A stretch of 64,000 nucleotides of DNA from Polyangia bacterium (GTDB lineage Bacteria > Myxococcota_A > Polyangia > Nannocystales > Nannocystaceae). This document shows, in pieces, positions 8,733 to 19,200 of the stretch. Numbering within the stretch: the first letter of the stretch is position 1; each line of letters opens with the position of its first letter. Made by a program: the position numbers and the translations under genes. The stretch is taken from contig JAUIFF010000002.1 in NCBI GenBank assembly GCA_030429545.1, positions 62,001 to 126,000 of the forward strand, in the 5' to 3' direction. A model generated the notes under the pieces. That model worked only from the letters and a program-made list of their open reading frames with translations, was not told the DNA's origin and searched no databases.

Positions 8733-11042
8733 CTAGCTGTGGCCTTCAAGCCGAATCAGGGCCGACGGCGAAATCGTATGGTCCATCGCCGCCCGGGCCT
8801 TGGCGACGCGAACCAGTCGGCGTTGCAACTCGGACAGGGCAAATGGTTTGCGGATAAAGTCACTCATGCCCGCGGCCAGACATTCGCGACGGTCCTTTTC
8901 GGTGGCATTGGCCGTCATTGCCAGGATCGTTGGCGGATGGCTGCTGACACAACTGGCGAGGATTTCTCGGGTCGCCGCAAACCCGTCCATCCGCGGCATT
9001 TGTAGGTCCATAAACACGACATCAAAGATGTGTTTTTTGCACATCTCCACCGCCTTGAGGCCATCGGTCGCCAGGGTTGGCTCGTAGCCCATCCGCCGCA
9101 GGGTTTCCATCGCCACCAGCTGGTTGACGCGGTTGTCCTCGACCAGCAGGATCTGCAACGGGTAGGTCAGCGCCAGCTTGCCGAGTTTGTTGCTCGACCG
9201 GCTGGCCGCGTCTGGGGTTTGGGTGAGCACCTCCTCGCTTTGGCACTCGCTGGTCGGCACCGTAAAGTGGAATGTCGAGCCCTCACCCGGGGTGCTCTCC
9301 ACCCAGATCCGGCCCCCCATCAACTGCACGAGTTTGTGGCAGATCGAAAGGCCCAGGCCGGTGCCGCCATAGCGGCGCGTGGTCGAGGGGTCCGCCTGGA
9401 CAAACGGTTGAAACAGGCGGGCACACTCCTCCGGGGCGATGCCGATGCCGGTATCTGTAACCGAAAAGTGGAGCACGAACTTGCCGTGTTGCTGTTGGTC
9501 GACCCGAACCGCGACCGCGATGCTCCCGCGCTCCGTAAATTTTATTGCATTACCAACTAAATTGGTGAGGAGCTGGCGAATCCGGGTCGAGTCGCCGGAC
9601 ACCGAGTCTGGCACGTTGTCGGCGACTTCGGCATGGAGGTCCACACCCGAGCCGGCGACCATCGGCTTAAACAGGGCCAGGGTTGAGGAAATACACGCAC
9701 GCAGGGCAAATGGATGGGATTCGATCTCGAGTTTGCCGGCCTCGATCTTCGACAGGTCGAGGATGTCGCCTATCAGCGTCAGCAGGGCGTGTCCGCTTTC
9801 ACGGATGATCCGCAGGTAGTCCTCCTGCTGTCGCGTCAGCTGGGTTTGCTCGAGCAACTGCAACATCCCGAGCACGCCGTTCATCGGCGTCCGGATTTCG
9901 TGCGACATATTGGCCAAAAAGTTGGATTTGGCGGTGTTGGCCGCCTCGGCTCGCAGGCGTTCGCGGTCGATGGTCGAGATCTGGGCGTGGATCTTGGCGG
10001 ACATCACCTTGAAGGTCTCGGCGAGGACCCCGACCTCATCGCGACCGGTCGGCAACGACTCGACGCGTTTGAGGTCGCCGGCCGAGACCGATTGCATGGT
10101 CGCCGCCAGGTTGGACAGTCGCGCGGTCAGTCGCTGGGCGCTGCGGATTTGGAGCAGCATGATCAGCAACATCAGGGCAATGGCCCCGCCCGCGATAGAA
10201 ATTGTACGTACAAAAGATTCCTGGCGGGTGGTGATCAGCGTCTGTGCGATCGTCTCCATCCGGGTTTGAACCTGGGAGCGAATCGCGGTGAGGACCGGGG
10301 CGAGACGTCGGTACTGCAGCGTGCTCTCGCTGATCAACAACTCGAGCTCGAGCACGCGTTCGTTCATCTCGCGCACGCGGACGCGGTAGCTGGCGAGGGC
10401 TTCGAGGGCCTGCGAACGGTCGCGCGGGAGGGCTTCGATATCGCGGCGGAGTTGGTCGACCTGTTTGATCAGGCGGTCGCTCAGGCGCATGTCGAGCGAG
10501 TGGGCGTAGTCGCGTTGGGTCAGGCGCAACTCGGTGAGGGCGTGCAGCAGTTTGTCGTTTTTGAGTTCGGAAAGCTGGCGCTCGAGTTGGTCCTCCTGTT
10601 CGCGCAGCCGGGGGGCGAGCCCCTGGTTGCCGCGCAGGCCCATGTATTCGAGCACGCGGCTGAGTTTGCGGACCGAGGCGTGATAGCGGCCGATGGCGAC
10701 TCGCGTCTTTTCGAGGTCGTCGGCAACGGTCTCGGCCAGGGGCCCCTGTTGCATCACGTATGACTGTACATGTATCTCGCGAATGCTCTCCTCAAACCCG
10801 GCAAACGGCGACACCCGCTGCGAACTGATCATCCGGGTTTCGTGCAGCCGCGCCCGCTGGGCCTGCAACTCGATGGTTTGCAGGGCCCGGCTGGAGGCCT
10901 CGACATCGGCCTGCTCGTTGAGAATTTCAGTGATGGTGGCCCGGTCGCCGAGGTCGAAGAGCACGAGCACGACGAGGACCACCAGGGCAACGATCGCCAG
11001 CGAGCTCAGGCGACGAACGAGCGTGAATCGTTGTTGATGCAC
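8733..11042 (-). CDS. Hybrid sensor histidine kinase with C-terminal receiver
   Basis: This 769-residue protein uses a GTG start. Two membrane segments (about residues 13-33 and 283-303) bracket a ~250-residue helical extracytoplasmic sensor domain, followed by a HAMP linker. The HisKA domain shows SHEIRTPMNG with the phospho-accepting His near residue 380. The ATPase domain has NAIKF (N box), DTGIGI and GGTGLGL. The receiver has LLVEDNRVNQ, FMDLQMPRMDG with the phospho-acceptor Asp near 678, and a final KPF. No histidine-phosphotransfer domain or separate regulator is nearby, so the output partner is unknown. The gene converges with xseA, leaving 22 bp between their ends. The YHS lipoprotein gene lies upstream on the same strand, 30 bp away. 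Confidence 0.95.
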   Translation of the reverse strand: MHQQRFTLVRRLSSLAIVALVVLVVLVLFDLGDRATITEILNEQADVEASSRALQTIELQAQRARLHETRMISSQRVSPFAGFEESIREIHVQSYVMQQGPLAETVADDLEKTRVAIGRYHASVRKLSRVLEYMGLRGNQGLAPRLREQEDQLERQLSELKNDKLLHALTELRLTQRDYAHSLDMRLSDRLIKQVDQLRRDIEALPRDRSQALEALASYRVRVREMNERVLELELLISESTLQYRRLAPVLTAIRSQVQTRMETIAQTLITTRQESFVRTISIAGGAIALMLLIMLLQIRSAQRLTARLSNLAATMQSVSAGDLKRVESLPTGRDEVGVLAETFKVMSAKIHAQISTIDRERLRAEAANTAKSNFLANMSHEIRTPMNGVLGMLQLLEQTQLTRQQEDYLRIIRESGHALLTLIGDILDLSKIEAGKLEIESHPFALRACISSTLALFKPMVAGSGVDLHAEVADNVPDSVSGDSTRIRQLLTNLVGNAIKFTERGSIAVAVRVDQQQHGKFVLHFSVTDTGIGIAPEECARLFQPFVQADPSTTRRYGGTGLGLSICHKLVQLMGGRIWVESTPGEGSTFHFTVPTSECQSEEVLTQTPDAASRSSNKLGKLALTYPLQILLVEDNRVNQLVAMETLRRMGYEPTLATDGLKAVEMCKKHIFDVVFMDLQMPRMDGFAATREILASCVSSHPPTILAMTANATEKDRRECLAAGMSDFIRKPFALSELQRRLVRVAKARAAMDHTISPSALIRLEGHS

Positions 11043-11072
11043 AGTTTGGCAGCGGCCGCGGGCCGGAGGCGG

Positions 11073-11666
11073 CTACGAGTCGAGTTCGGCCGGGCTCTTG
11101 TCCTTGATCGACGGCCAGTTGGTACCCACCTTGGTCAGGTTACCGGCCTTGTCCTGCAAGAACTTCTCCTTGACCTCCTCGTTCAAAAACAGGAACAGCT
11201 GGTCCTGCTCGAGTAGGTAGACCTTGGGGTCTCCGTCGAACTTTTTGCTCAGGACCACACCGAACGTGCAGTAGCCCCCGTTTTTTGGAGCGAAGCGCTC
11301 GGGCGATGCGGCAAACTTGTCGCGGTTTTCGGCCGAGGCAAACAGCCAGGTTGCATTTTCCCAGGTGTGCGAGAACTCGGCCTTGCCGGTCTCGGCCTTG
11401 CCGGTCTCAAAGTACTGCACCGGATCGTATCCGTGCATCGCCTGGCCCTTGTCGTCGACGTTGATCGCAACCGGTTTGTCCCCGGTGGGTTGATCGTCGC
11501 CGGGCTTTTGCTCCTCGGCTTTTTTGTCGTCAGCTTTTTTGTCGTCGGCCGGTTTGGCATCGGCCTGTTTGTCGTCGGCTTTTTTGGTGGCATCCCCCGA
11601 GCACCCTGTCGCAAGCGCCAGGGAAAGAGTGGGGATGAGAATCGAGACTGTGAATGCACGCAACAT
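11073..11666 (-). CDS. YHS-domain lipoprotein
   Basis: The protein has 197 residues. Its signal peptide ends in LATGC, placing the lipid Cys at residue 22. Residues ~25-65 are a low-complexity linker built from Lys-Ala-Asp-Asp repeats. The C-terminal ~120 residues contain a YHS-type domain, recognisable from AMHGYDPVQYF, a central WLFASAENRDKF and GGYCTFGV. Extracytoplasmic YHS proteins of this form (YHS domain-containing family) are often linked to metal handling, but the substrate here is unknown. Its stop is 30 bp from the start of the hybrid kinase, so the two may be co-transcribed, making this a candidate accessory to the sensor. Confidence 0.85.
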   Translation of the reverse strand: MLRAFTVSILIPTLSLALATGCSGDATKKADDKQADAKPADDKKADDKKAEEQKPGDDQPTGDKPVAINVDDKGQAMHGYDPVQYFETGKAETGKAEFSHTWENATWLFASAENRDKFAASPERFAPKNGGYCTFGVVLSKKFDGDPKVYLLEQDQLFLFLNEEVKEKFLQDKAGNLTKVGTNWPSIKDKSPAELDS

Positions 11667-11888
11667 GAAGTTCTCCCGCGGGCATCCTACTGCTAGTTGG
11701 CGGTTGGCGTGCCGATTGATTGGTGTCCGAAAGGGCAGTTTTTTGCGCGAATGCGGTTATGCTCCGATCCTGCGCGAAATAGTCCATGTGTGTACAATGA
11801 TCCTGCCAGACGCGGGGGGCGCTGCGCAGTTTTTCGCCAAAAGTGTGGCTCGAGCTACAGATGGGGCGTGGAACCTGATGCGGCACGT

Positions 11889-12665
11889 GTGACCGACGAC
11901 GTCAGCGGTGAGCTCCATATCGCCGACCTGACGATGGCGCACGTTGGCCGGCCATCGACTCCGGTGGCGCGCATGGGCCATCGGGTGCTCCACTGGCTCG
12001 GATTTTTCAACAACGTGTTGATGATCCCGATGTTCACGCTGATGATCCTCGAAGTTGGCTATGCCGGCCGCGACTTCGACATCTACCGGCTCGAGAATCT
12101 GTTTTTTTGCCTGTGCTTTCAGGTCGAGTACTGGTTTGGCTTTGCCCTGTCGTCGGACCGACGCGCCTATTTACGCGCGCCGAGCAACATTCTCGATTTT
12201 CTGTCGGCGGTGCCGGTTGGATTTTTGTTTCAGGGGCTGCGATTTGCTCGACTTTATCGGCTCCTGCGGGTGGCCCGGCTGGTGTGGCGGATCCGGCGAT
12301 TTCGCGGGCGCGGCGACAAGCTCGTTCGGGCAGCTGGGCTCGTGTGCTCACTCGTGTTTGCCGGCGCCCTCGCGTTGCGGATTGTTGAGCCCGCGGCCAC
12401 CGATTCGTTCGAGGAGTCGTTGTGGTGGGCGATCGTCACGCTCAGCACCGTGGGCTATGGCGATGTCATGCCGACCACCAGCGGTGGGCGTGCCGTCGCG
12501 GCGGTCGTGATCATTTGTGGCATTGGCGTGTTTGGCTACATGGCGGGGTTTATGACCTCGCTTATCGAAGATCCCGACGAGGACGAGATTTTGACGATTG
12601 TCCGCGACTTGCGGGTACAAGTGGCCCGACTCACATCCGATATTCAAGAACTCAAGGACCGTTAA
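11889..12665 (+). CDS. Voltage-gated-type potassium channel subunit
   Basis: This six-helix ion channel has ~258 residues from the GTG at 11889; an ATG at 11934 is an alternative, and the frame is open back to 11697, so the start is uncertain. Segments in order are S1 (VLMIPMFTLMILEV), S2, S3, and an Arg-rich S4 with Arg every third or fourth residue (RFARLYRLLRVARLVWRI). S5, the pore helix, the selectivity filter TVGYGD and S6 follow. TVGYGD is the K+ signature. A short C-terminal heptad-like helix rich in Val, Leu and Glu (IVRDLRVQVARLTSDIQEL) may support tetramerisation. Neighbours give no hint of a specific physiological role. Confidence 0.9.
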   Translation: MTDDVSGELHIADLTMAHVGRPSTPVARMGHRVLHWLGFFNNVLMIPMFTLMILEVGYAGRDFDIYRLENLFFCLCFQVEYWFGFALSSDRRAYLRAPSNILDFLSAVPVGFLFQGLRFARLYRLLRVARLVWRIRRFRGRGDKLVRAAGLVCSLVFAGALALRIVEPAATDSFEESLWWAIVTLSTVGYGDVMPTTSGGRAVAAVVIICGIGVFGYMAGFMTSLIEDPDEDEILTIVRDLRVQVARLTSDIQELKDR

Positions 12666-12838
12666 ACCCGGGCTTCATCGTTAGAACACTGTTGCTGAAA
12701 AACCGGGGTGTGCCTGCGCGGGCCGGGCTAGAAAAATTGAGGTGTGGCTGGTTTAAGCACGTGAGGGGCGGGTTTTGCCCCGATGATTGACAACGCGCCG
12801 GGTGGTGCACTACTCACCCCAGCGACAGAGGTTCAGAC

Positions 12839-13363
12839 ATGAAAAGCTTTTTTTCCCGCCGTTTTTTGTCCGCGCTTACCCTCGTGGGCGTTGGTCTGAC
12901 CACCAGCTGCGCCTTTGGCCCTGGCGACTACAAGGTCTACACGATCGCCGTCGCCGCTGAAGTGGTCGATCCGGCCTGCCCCGATGCCGGCGATCCCGAG
13001 GACGTAGCGATGGATGTCGACACCTACCTCGCCTCTGGTACCTACTACGTGTTTGCCGGGCCCGAGGATATCTTCTACCTCGACAACGGTGTCGCTGTAC
13101 TCGAGGGCATGACAACCGACGGTGGCTTTGAGTTCTCGGGCCAGTCGGTCGACGTCGAGGTCAACGGCCCGCAAACCACCACCAGCGAAACCCGCACCCT
13201 GGTGACCTTCAATGTCGACGGCAAGGCTGTTTCGGGCACCGCCGTGACAACCATCAGCTACTCCTGCACCGGCGACGGCTGTGGCGACAACACCACCTGC
13301 ACCCGGACTTCCCCGTTTGTCGGTTCCGAGATCGACGGCGTCGACATCGAACACCAGATCTAA
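12839..13363 (+). CDS. Small secreted lipoprotein, unknown
   Basis: The protein has 174 residues starting at ATG 12839. The signal peptide has a charged n-region (KSFFSRRF) and a lipobox ending TTSC, with the lipid Cys at residue 24. The mature part is acidic, rich in beta-prone residues and Thr, and has six cysteines, four of them clustered near the C-terminus (YSCTGDGCGDNTTC). No family is recognised. It stands alone on the plus strand between the K+ channel and the LysM endopeptidase. Confidence 0.75.
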   Translation: MKSFFSRRFLSALTLVGVGLTTSCAFGPGDYKVYTIAVAAEVVDPACPDAGDPEDVAMDVDTYLASGTYYVFAGPEDIFYLDNGVAVLEGMTTDGGFEFSGQSVDVEVNGPQTTTSETRTLVTFNVDGKAVSGTAVTTISYSCTGDGCGDNTTCTRTSPFVGSEIDGVDIEHQI

Positions 13364-13450
13364 GCCAGCCAATCGCCAATTCTCGGCGAATTTGGTCAAA
13401 CACCGGGATCGGTGGGAAGCTACGGCCCCCCGCCGATCCCTGCTTGTTTT

Positions 13451-14581
13451 ATGACCCACGAAAACCAGCCCAGCTCCTCCAAAGTTTCACCCGGATTGAT
13501 TTTGATTGGTGTCGCCATCCTCGCGTGGGGTGGGGTGGGGTTGGTGCGGTTTCAGCGTAAGAGCGGGGAAAAGCCTCCGGCCGCGGCAGTTGCGAAGCAA
13601 GCCGAGGACCGCGGTGACGACGAGGTCGAAGACGTACCCAAGGCCGTCCACAAGCCGGCGTCCAACGACGACCGCAGTGATGAGCCGGAGCCCGAGGCCC
13701 GTGACCCCGAACCCGAACCGGAGCCGGAGCCCGAACCCGAGTCTGACCCAGGCGGCACACTGAAGCTCGCAGCTCCGTACCGCAACCCCGCGTGGGCCGA
13801 CGACTTAGATCTCCCAAGCGAAGTCAAATACACGATTCGCTTTGGCGGATCCCTGCGTCGGGTCGCCAATCTGTTCAAGATCTTCCACCACGAGATCCAG
13901 GCGCTCAACCCCGGTGTCGACCTCGACCGCGAGTTGCCGCCCAACACCAAGGTCGTTGTCTACAAAGGCGGTGACAAGAGCGAGTCGATCGACTTTCCCG
14001 GCAGCGGCAAGTTGACAGGGGCGATGCCCATGCTCGAGGGCAAGGGACGGATTTTAAAGGCGACACCGTGGAAGACTTGGGCGACCGCCGAAACGATTAC
14101 GATTCTCGACCAGGCGCTCGACGCCTGGCGCAAGCGGCCCGGGGCCCAGGACGTGCTGGTGGGCAACATGTCGGCCCGCGAAGGAGGCCGGCTCAAGCCC
14201 CATAGCACCCATCAGTCCGGCCGCGATGTCGACTTGGGCTACATCCAAAAGTGGGACGGCAAGGAGGAGCTCAACTGGCGAAAGATGGGCGCCCACAACC
14301 TCGATGCCAAGGAGACCTGGGCGCTGCTACAAACCCTTGTCGCCACCGGTGCCGTCGAGGTTGTGTTTATCGACAGCAAGCTGCAAAAGCTGTTGTTTGA
14401 TTATGCAAAGAGTCAGGGGGTCAGTGAACAACGCCTCGCCCAGTGGCTCGAGTATCCGCGCCGGCCGGGGACCGTCGACGACGTGATGGTCCAACACGTC
14501 GCCGGCCACGATGACCACCTCCACGTGCGGTTTAGCTGTCCCAAATCGCAAAAGCGGTGCCGCAGTCGCGGGCGCAATTAG
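13451..14581 (+). CDS. LysM-domain murein endopeptidase, MepA (M74) family
   Basis: The protein has 376 residues from the ATG at 13451 (MTHENQ); the frame is open upstream, but this Met precedes the membrane segment directly. A single N-terminal membrane anchor (about residues 15-32) is followed by a ~75-residue acidic linker with repeated Glu-Pro. A LysM module lies around residues 125-170 (YTIRFGGSLRRVANLF to TKVVVYK). The C-terminal half matches the penicillin-insensitive D,D-endopeptidase MepA family, a zinc metallopeptidase cleaving peptidoglycan cross-links, with GGRLKPHSTHQSGRDVDLGY (zinc His and Asp) and GHDDHLHVRF (second His pair). LysM would hold it on peptidoglycan. Its C-terminus is short and basic. 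Confidence 0.9.
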   Translation: MTHENQPSSSKVSPGLILIGVAILAWGGVGLVRFQRKSGEKPPAAAVAKQAEDRGDDEVEDVPKAVHKPASNDDRSDEPEPEARDPEPEPEPEPEPESDPGGTLKLAAPYRNPAWADDLDLPSEVKYTIRFGGSLRRVANLFKIFHHEIQALNPGVDLDRELPPNTKVVVYKGGDKSESIDFPGSGKLTGAMPMLEGKGRILKATPWKTWATAETITILDQALDAWRKRPGAQDVLVGNMSAREGGRLKPHSTHQSGRDVDLGYIQKWDGKEELNWRKMGAHNLDAKETWALLQTLVATGAVEVVFIDSKLQKLLFDYAKSQGVSEQRLAQWLEYPRRPGTVDDVMVQHVAGHDDHLHVRFSCPKSQKRCRSRGRN

Positions 14582-14621
14582 CCGCCATTGATGGTCAGGT
14601 TGATGTCCAGGCTCGTGTGAT

Positions 14622-14643
14622 ATTTGGTGTACACACACCAAAT
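14622..14643. promoter_or_regulatory. Perfect 9-bp-arm dyad, ATTTGGTGT/ACACCAAAT
   Basis: ATTTGGTGT is followed by a 4-nt ACAC loop and ACACCAAAT. It lies 40 nt past the stop of the MepA-like gene. The same 8-bp core recurs at 58974-58993. It may be a transcript-end hairpin without a T-run, or a protein-binding site. Confidence 0.55.
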
Positions 14644-14659
14644 ACAGCCACGATAAACG

Positions 14660-14689
14660 AAAAAACCCGCGGCCATGGCCACGGGTTTT
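14660..14689. terminator. Bidirectional terminator
   Basis: AAAACCCG pairs with CGGGTTTT around a GC-rich loop that is itself palindromic (GGCCATGGCC). It is placed between the convergent genes ending at 14581 and 14707, with A- and T-runs on the two sides. Confidence 0.8.
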
Positions 14690-14706
14690 AGCAACGGAAT
14701 TTGGGT

Positions 14707-15954
14707 TTACTGGGTCAGGCAGCCCATGCACATCCGGACGTTGCCGCGGCGCTCCGAGTCGGGCTCGCCCGCGGGGTCGTAATCGCTGGGGCCATTGACG
14801 TAGGGGACCGCTGCGCAGCCCTTGGAGGTTGCGGCGATGTTGTAGCCACCACCGGCGATCGCCGGGGCTCCCGGGTAGCTCAAGTCGACCGTGGCCTTCC
14901 ACGGGGTTTGGTCGCTTTGCTCGAGCGTGCAGGTGTTGGGGTCGCACTGCTCAACGGTGGCCACACAGGTCGCTTCGTCACCGGGGATTTGCGAATCCTC
15001 TTCGTTGGCCAACAGCCCGCGGATCCATTTGCCTGGCGGCACGTCGATGGTGATGTTCGAGGCAAACGGGTCGCGGCTCTCGATCTTGAGTTGGCCGTAC
15101 TCGGTGCAACCACAGTTGGGATCCCAACCTTGCATCTCGCAGGTACTCACGACCTCGGCGGAGCAGCCTGGGGCGATGTTGAGGTTCGGGCAGATGCGAA
15201 CATCGACATTGCCGTTGGTCACCGCAATGTCGCCATTGCCACACAGGCCGTCGACGCGGACGTCTCCGCGGCGTGGGTACAGATCTTCCTCGTCGTTGTC
15301 CTGGGTTTCGATATCCAGGCTCCCGGTGTAGGCGATGGGCAGGTGGACGCGAATGTCCGTGCCGATACGGGCGGGCTGGCTGAGCCCGTCGAAGTACATG
15401 ATGAAGGCACAGCCGCTGCGCCAGGGACCGGCGAGGGCGGCGTACATCGGGTGGCTGACCGGCAGTGCGAGGCTGCGGCTGGCAGCTTCCTCTTCGTCGG
15501 CGGAGGGTGAGGGCAGTTGACTGTACAACGGAATACAGCTGTCCTCGTCGTCCATGTCGGACGGCTTGCGGATGTTTGCTGGGCTCTCGTAGGCCCATGC
15601 GTGCATCTTGCCGTACTGGGTTTGCGCCTCTTCCTCGGTCACCTCAAACGCAAACTTGCGCATCTCAATGACGATGGTCTCGCCCGGTTGGTCGTACAGG
15701 ACCTCGATGTTGCCGCGGTTGGCAAACGGATCGAGCTCGCTCTCGTAGTTGCCGATCGAGAGTGAGCGGACCGCGGAAATTGTGCCGTCTTGGGAGTCGT
15801 TGAGGGGGAATGCAGTCTGTACGACGACCTGCCACTCAGACTCTTCGAAGGGCTTGGCCTCTTCTGGTTGATTGTTGCCGCCACCGCAGGCGGTGACGCT
15901 GGCGATCAGCGCCGCGCTGAGACCAGTCTGGATAAGGAAACGTGCGATCTTCAT
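14707..15954 (-). CDS. Large lipoprotein, unknown family
   Basis: The protein has 415 residues from the ATG at 15954, where MKIARFL opens a signal peptide ending VTAC (lipid Cys at residue 23) followed by GGG. It is mainly acidic with beta-strand-like composition. A cluster of cysteines sits in the second half, in pairs such as NCGC, suggesting disulfides, and the C-terminus ends in CMGCLTQ. A central stretch (VRVDGLCGNGDIAVTNGNVDV) resembles the alternating pattern of repetitive beta domains described in adhesin-like surface proteins, but no family can be named. The gene is isolated, with a terminator just past its end. Confidence 0.75.
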   Translation of the reverse strand: MKIARFLIQTGLSAALIASVTACGGGNNQPEEAKPFEESEWQVVVQTAFPLNDSQDGTISAVRSLSIGNYESELDPFANRGNIEVLYDQPGETIVIEMRKFAFEVTEEEAQTQYGKMHAWAYESPANIRKPSDMDDEDSCIPLYSQLPSPSADEEEAASRSLALPVSHPMYAALAGPWRSGCAFIMYFDGLSQPARIGTDIRVHLPIAYTGSLDIETQDNDEEDLYPRRGDVRVDGLCGNGDIAVTNGNVDVRICPNLNIAPGCSAEVVSTCEMQGWDPNCGCTEYGQLKIESRDPFASNITIDVPPGKWIRGLLANEEDSQIPGDEATCVATVEQCDPNTCTLEQSDQTPWKATVDLSYPGAPAIAGGGYNIAATSKGCAAVPYVNGPSDYDPAGEPDSERRGNVRMCMGCLTQ

Positions 15955-16254
15955 GGGTGAGGTCCTGAGAATCTTGAGGTTCGGTCGCGGGAGGTTTGAG
16001 GAGCATATACCGCGTCGCGCGTAAAAAACAACAGACGGACTGGATTGAATCCGGGTGTCGCCAAGTGCGATGGCAGTGCTCAAAACACAGACCACCGAGA
16101 TGCCGTCGAAGTTGCACCGGGTTTGTGTGGCCGCTCAAAGTCCCCCGAGCCCCTTGTCCAGGTTTCCCAGAATTCTGGCATCGGCCCCGTGCTATGGGTG
16201 GGCTGCGAAAACGGGCCACAATAGCGCTAGCCCGTCCACACCCAGAGGTCTGTC
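15955..16254. other. 300-bp intergenic region before ileS
   Basis: This is the divergent region between a lipoprotein gene (minus) and ileS (plus). It must hold both promoters. I see no T-box-like leader, no strong dyad, and no tRNA. Confidence 0.5.
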
Positions 16255-19200
16255 ATGTCCGACGCGTCCACCCCCGTCCCCGGTGCCCCCGAGGGTGCCC
16301 ATACATTCAGGTCCCCGCCGCAGCAGCTCAAGCTCCCTGCTGTCGAGCACGAGATCCTCGAGTTGTGGGCTTCGCGGGACATTGAAGGTCGTTCGTTGCG
16401 CGATCAACGCAAAGATGGTGGGCAGCGACCGGAGTTTGTGTTTTATGACGGCCCGCCATTTGCCACTGGTTTGCCCCACTACGGCCACCTCCTCGCCGGC
16501 ACAATCAAGGATATCGTCCCCCGGTTTTGGTACATGCGTGGCTACCGGGTGCAGCGGCGATTCGGCTGGGATTGCCACGGCTTACCGATCGAGAGCCTCA
16601 TCGAAAACGAACTCGGGATCCACGGTAAGGCCGCGATCGAAGAACTCGGCGTGCCCAAGTTCAACGCCGCCTGCCGTGCCGGTGTGCTGCGGTTCACACA
16701 GGAGTGGGAAACCGTGGTCCGGCGGATGGGTCGCTGGGTCGACTTCCGCAACGACTACAAAACCATGGACACCTCCTTCATGGAGAGTGTGTGGTGGGTC
16801 TTCAAGAGTTTATGGGACAAGGGCCTGATCTACGAAGGCCACCGCGTCCAGCCCGTGTCGCCCGCACTCGGCACCCCGCTGTCCAACTTTGAGGTCGCCC
16901 AGGGCCCCCAAGAAAAAGACCCGGTCACCCGCAAAGAGGGGCACAAGCGGCGCCAAGACCCGAGCCTGACCGTCCGCTTTAAACTAGAGGACGAACAAAA
17001 TGCGTACCTCTGGGCATGGACCACAACCCCGTGGACCCTGCCCAGCAACCTCGCTTTGGCGGTGCATCCAGAGGTCACCTACGTCAAAGTTCGCGTCAAG
17101 GCCACCGGTGAGATCGCCTACCTAGAGCCCGGGCGTTTGGCCCATTACCAGGAGCGCGAGCGCATCGGCGAAACCGAAGAGCTCGCCCGCCTGCCGGGTA
17201 GCGAATTGGTCGGCCGCCCCTACGAGCCTCTGCTCCCGTTTTTTGCCGACTACCGCACCCGCGAAGACGGCACGCGCTGGGCGTTTAAAGTTGTATCAGC
17301 AACCTACGTGACCACCGACAGCGGCACCGGGATCGTCCACCAGGCCCCGGCGTTTGGCGAAGACGACTACAACGTCGGCAAGGAAAACGGCCTTCCGCTG
17401 GTCAACCCGCTGAGCCTCAGCGGCGTGTTCGACGAATCGGTCGGCGAGTTTGCCGGGCTGTTTGCCAAGGACGCCGACAAAAAAATCGTTGCCCGTTTGC
17501 GCAGCGAGCAAAAGGTTGTCGACCACGACACCATCGTCCACCCCTATCCCCACTGCTACCGCACCGACCAGCCGCTGTTGTACATGGCGCTGTCGACCTG
17601 GTTTATGAAGGTCGAGCACCTGCGCGAACGGTTTGTCGAGCTCAACCAAAAAGTCCACTGGGTCCCAGAACATGTCGGTTCGGGCAGGTTTGGTAACTGG
17701 CTGGCCAACGCCCGCGATTGGAACCTCAGCCGCAACCGGTTTTGGGGCACGCCGCTGCCGGTGTGGCGCTGCGACAAAGACCCGAGTGACATGGTCTGCA
17801 TCGGCTCGATCGCCGAACTCGAAAAGCTGGCTGGCTTGCAACCAGGGACGGTCACCGACCTCCACCGCGAACACGTCGACACCATCACCTGGGCGTCCAA
17901 GGCCGGCGGCACCATGCGGCGGGTCAAGGAGGTGTTCGATTGCTGGTTTGAGTCGGGCAGCATGCCCTACGCGCAAAACCACTACCCGTTCGACGAAGCC
18001 CAACGCAGCCGGGTTGAGCAGGGCTTGCCCGCCGATTTTATCGCCGAGGGGCTCGACCAAACCCGCGGATGGTTTTACACATTACATGTACTATCAACGG
18101 CTTTGTTCGACCGCCCGCCGTTCAAAAACGTCATCGTCAACGGGCTGATCCTCGCCGCCGATGGCAAAAAGATGTCCAAGCGGCTCAAAAACTATCCCGA
18201 CCCCAACGGCGTGATCGACCGCTACGGGGCCGATGCTCTGCGGGCCTACCTCATCAACAGCCAGGTTGTCCGGGCCGAGCCGATGCGGTTTGGCAAACAC
18301 AAAAAAGACACCACCGGCGAGTGTGTCCGCGACACCGTACGCCTTACGATTTTGCCGCTGTGGAACGCCTACAACTTTTTGGTGACCTACGCCCGCGCCG
18401 ATGGTTGGCAACCCTCCAAGGCCGCCCTCGATGTCCAACCCAAGGCCGACTTAGACCGCTGGATCCTCTCGCGGGTGCAGAGCTTTTTGCAGGAGATGAT
18501 CGCTGAGTACGAGGACTACGCCCTGTCTAATTTGGTGCCCGCCTACCTGCGCCTGTGTGACGACCTCAACAACTGGTACATCCGCCGCGGCCGTCGTCGC
18601 TACTGGCGTAAGCGCGGTGCCGCCGAAGATGGCCTGACCCCCGAGCAGGCCGAGGCCGACAAAGACGATGCCTATGCAACGTTATTTCGGGTGCTGGTGA
18701 CGGTCAGCCGGGCAATGGCCCCCGTCATCCCATTTTTTGCCGAGTTCCTGCACCAGCGATTATTGGTCGACACCAACCTCTGCGATGTCGAGGCCGACGA
18801 AGACAGCGTCCACCTGATGCCGTTTCCCGAGCCTTCGGCCGAGCTTCGCGATGTTGCGTTGGAGCAGGCGGTGGACAGTGCCCGCCAGGCCGTCACCCTC
18901 GCCATGGGTTTGCGCGAGCGCGAGTCGATCGGTGTGCGCCGTCCGTTGCGGTCGCTGACGATCGCCATCGAAGATACCGACCTGCGTGCGGCCGTGCAGA
19001 CGTTTGAGGCCGACATCCTGGGCGAGCTCAACGTCAAAACCCTCAAGCTCTCGGCCGACGACAGCGAGTTGGTCACGCTCACCGCCAAGGCCAACTTCAA
19101 GGCCCTCGGTCGGCGGCTCGGCAAAAAGATGAAGGTAGTGGCCAAGGCCGTCGCCGGGCTCGATGCCGCCGCGGTAGCGACCTATGCCCAAACCGGGAGT

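Noticed and set aside
15955..16254. T-box leader upstream of ileS
   Set aside because: No specifier loop, T-box sequence or terminator hairpin could be recognised.
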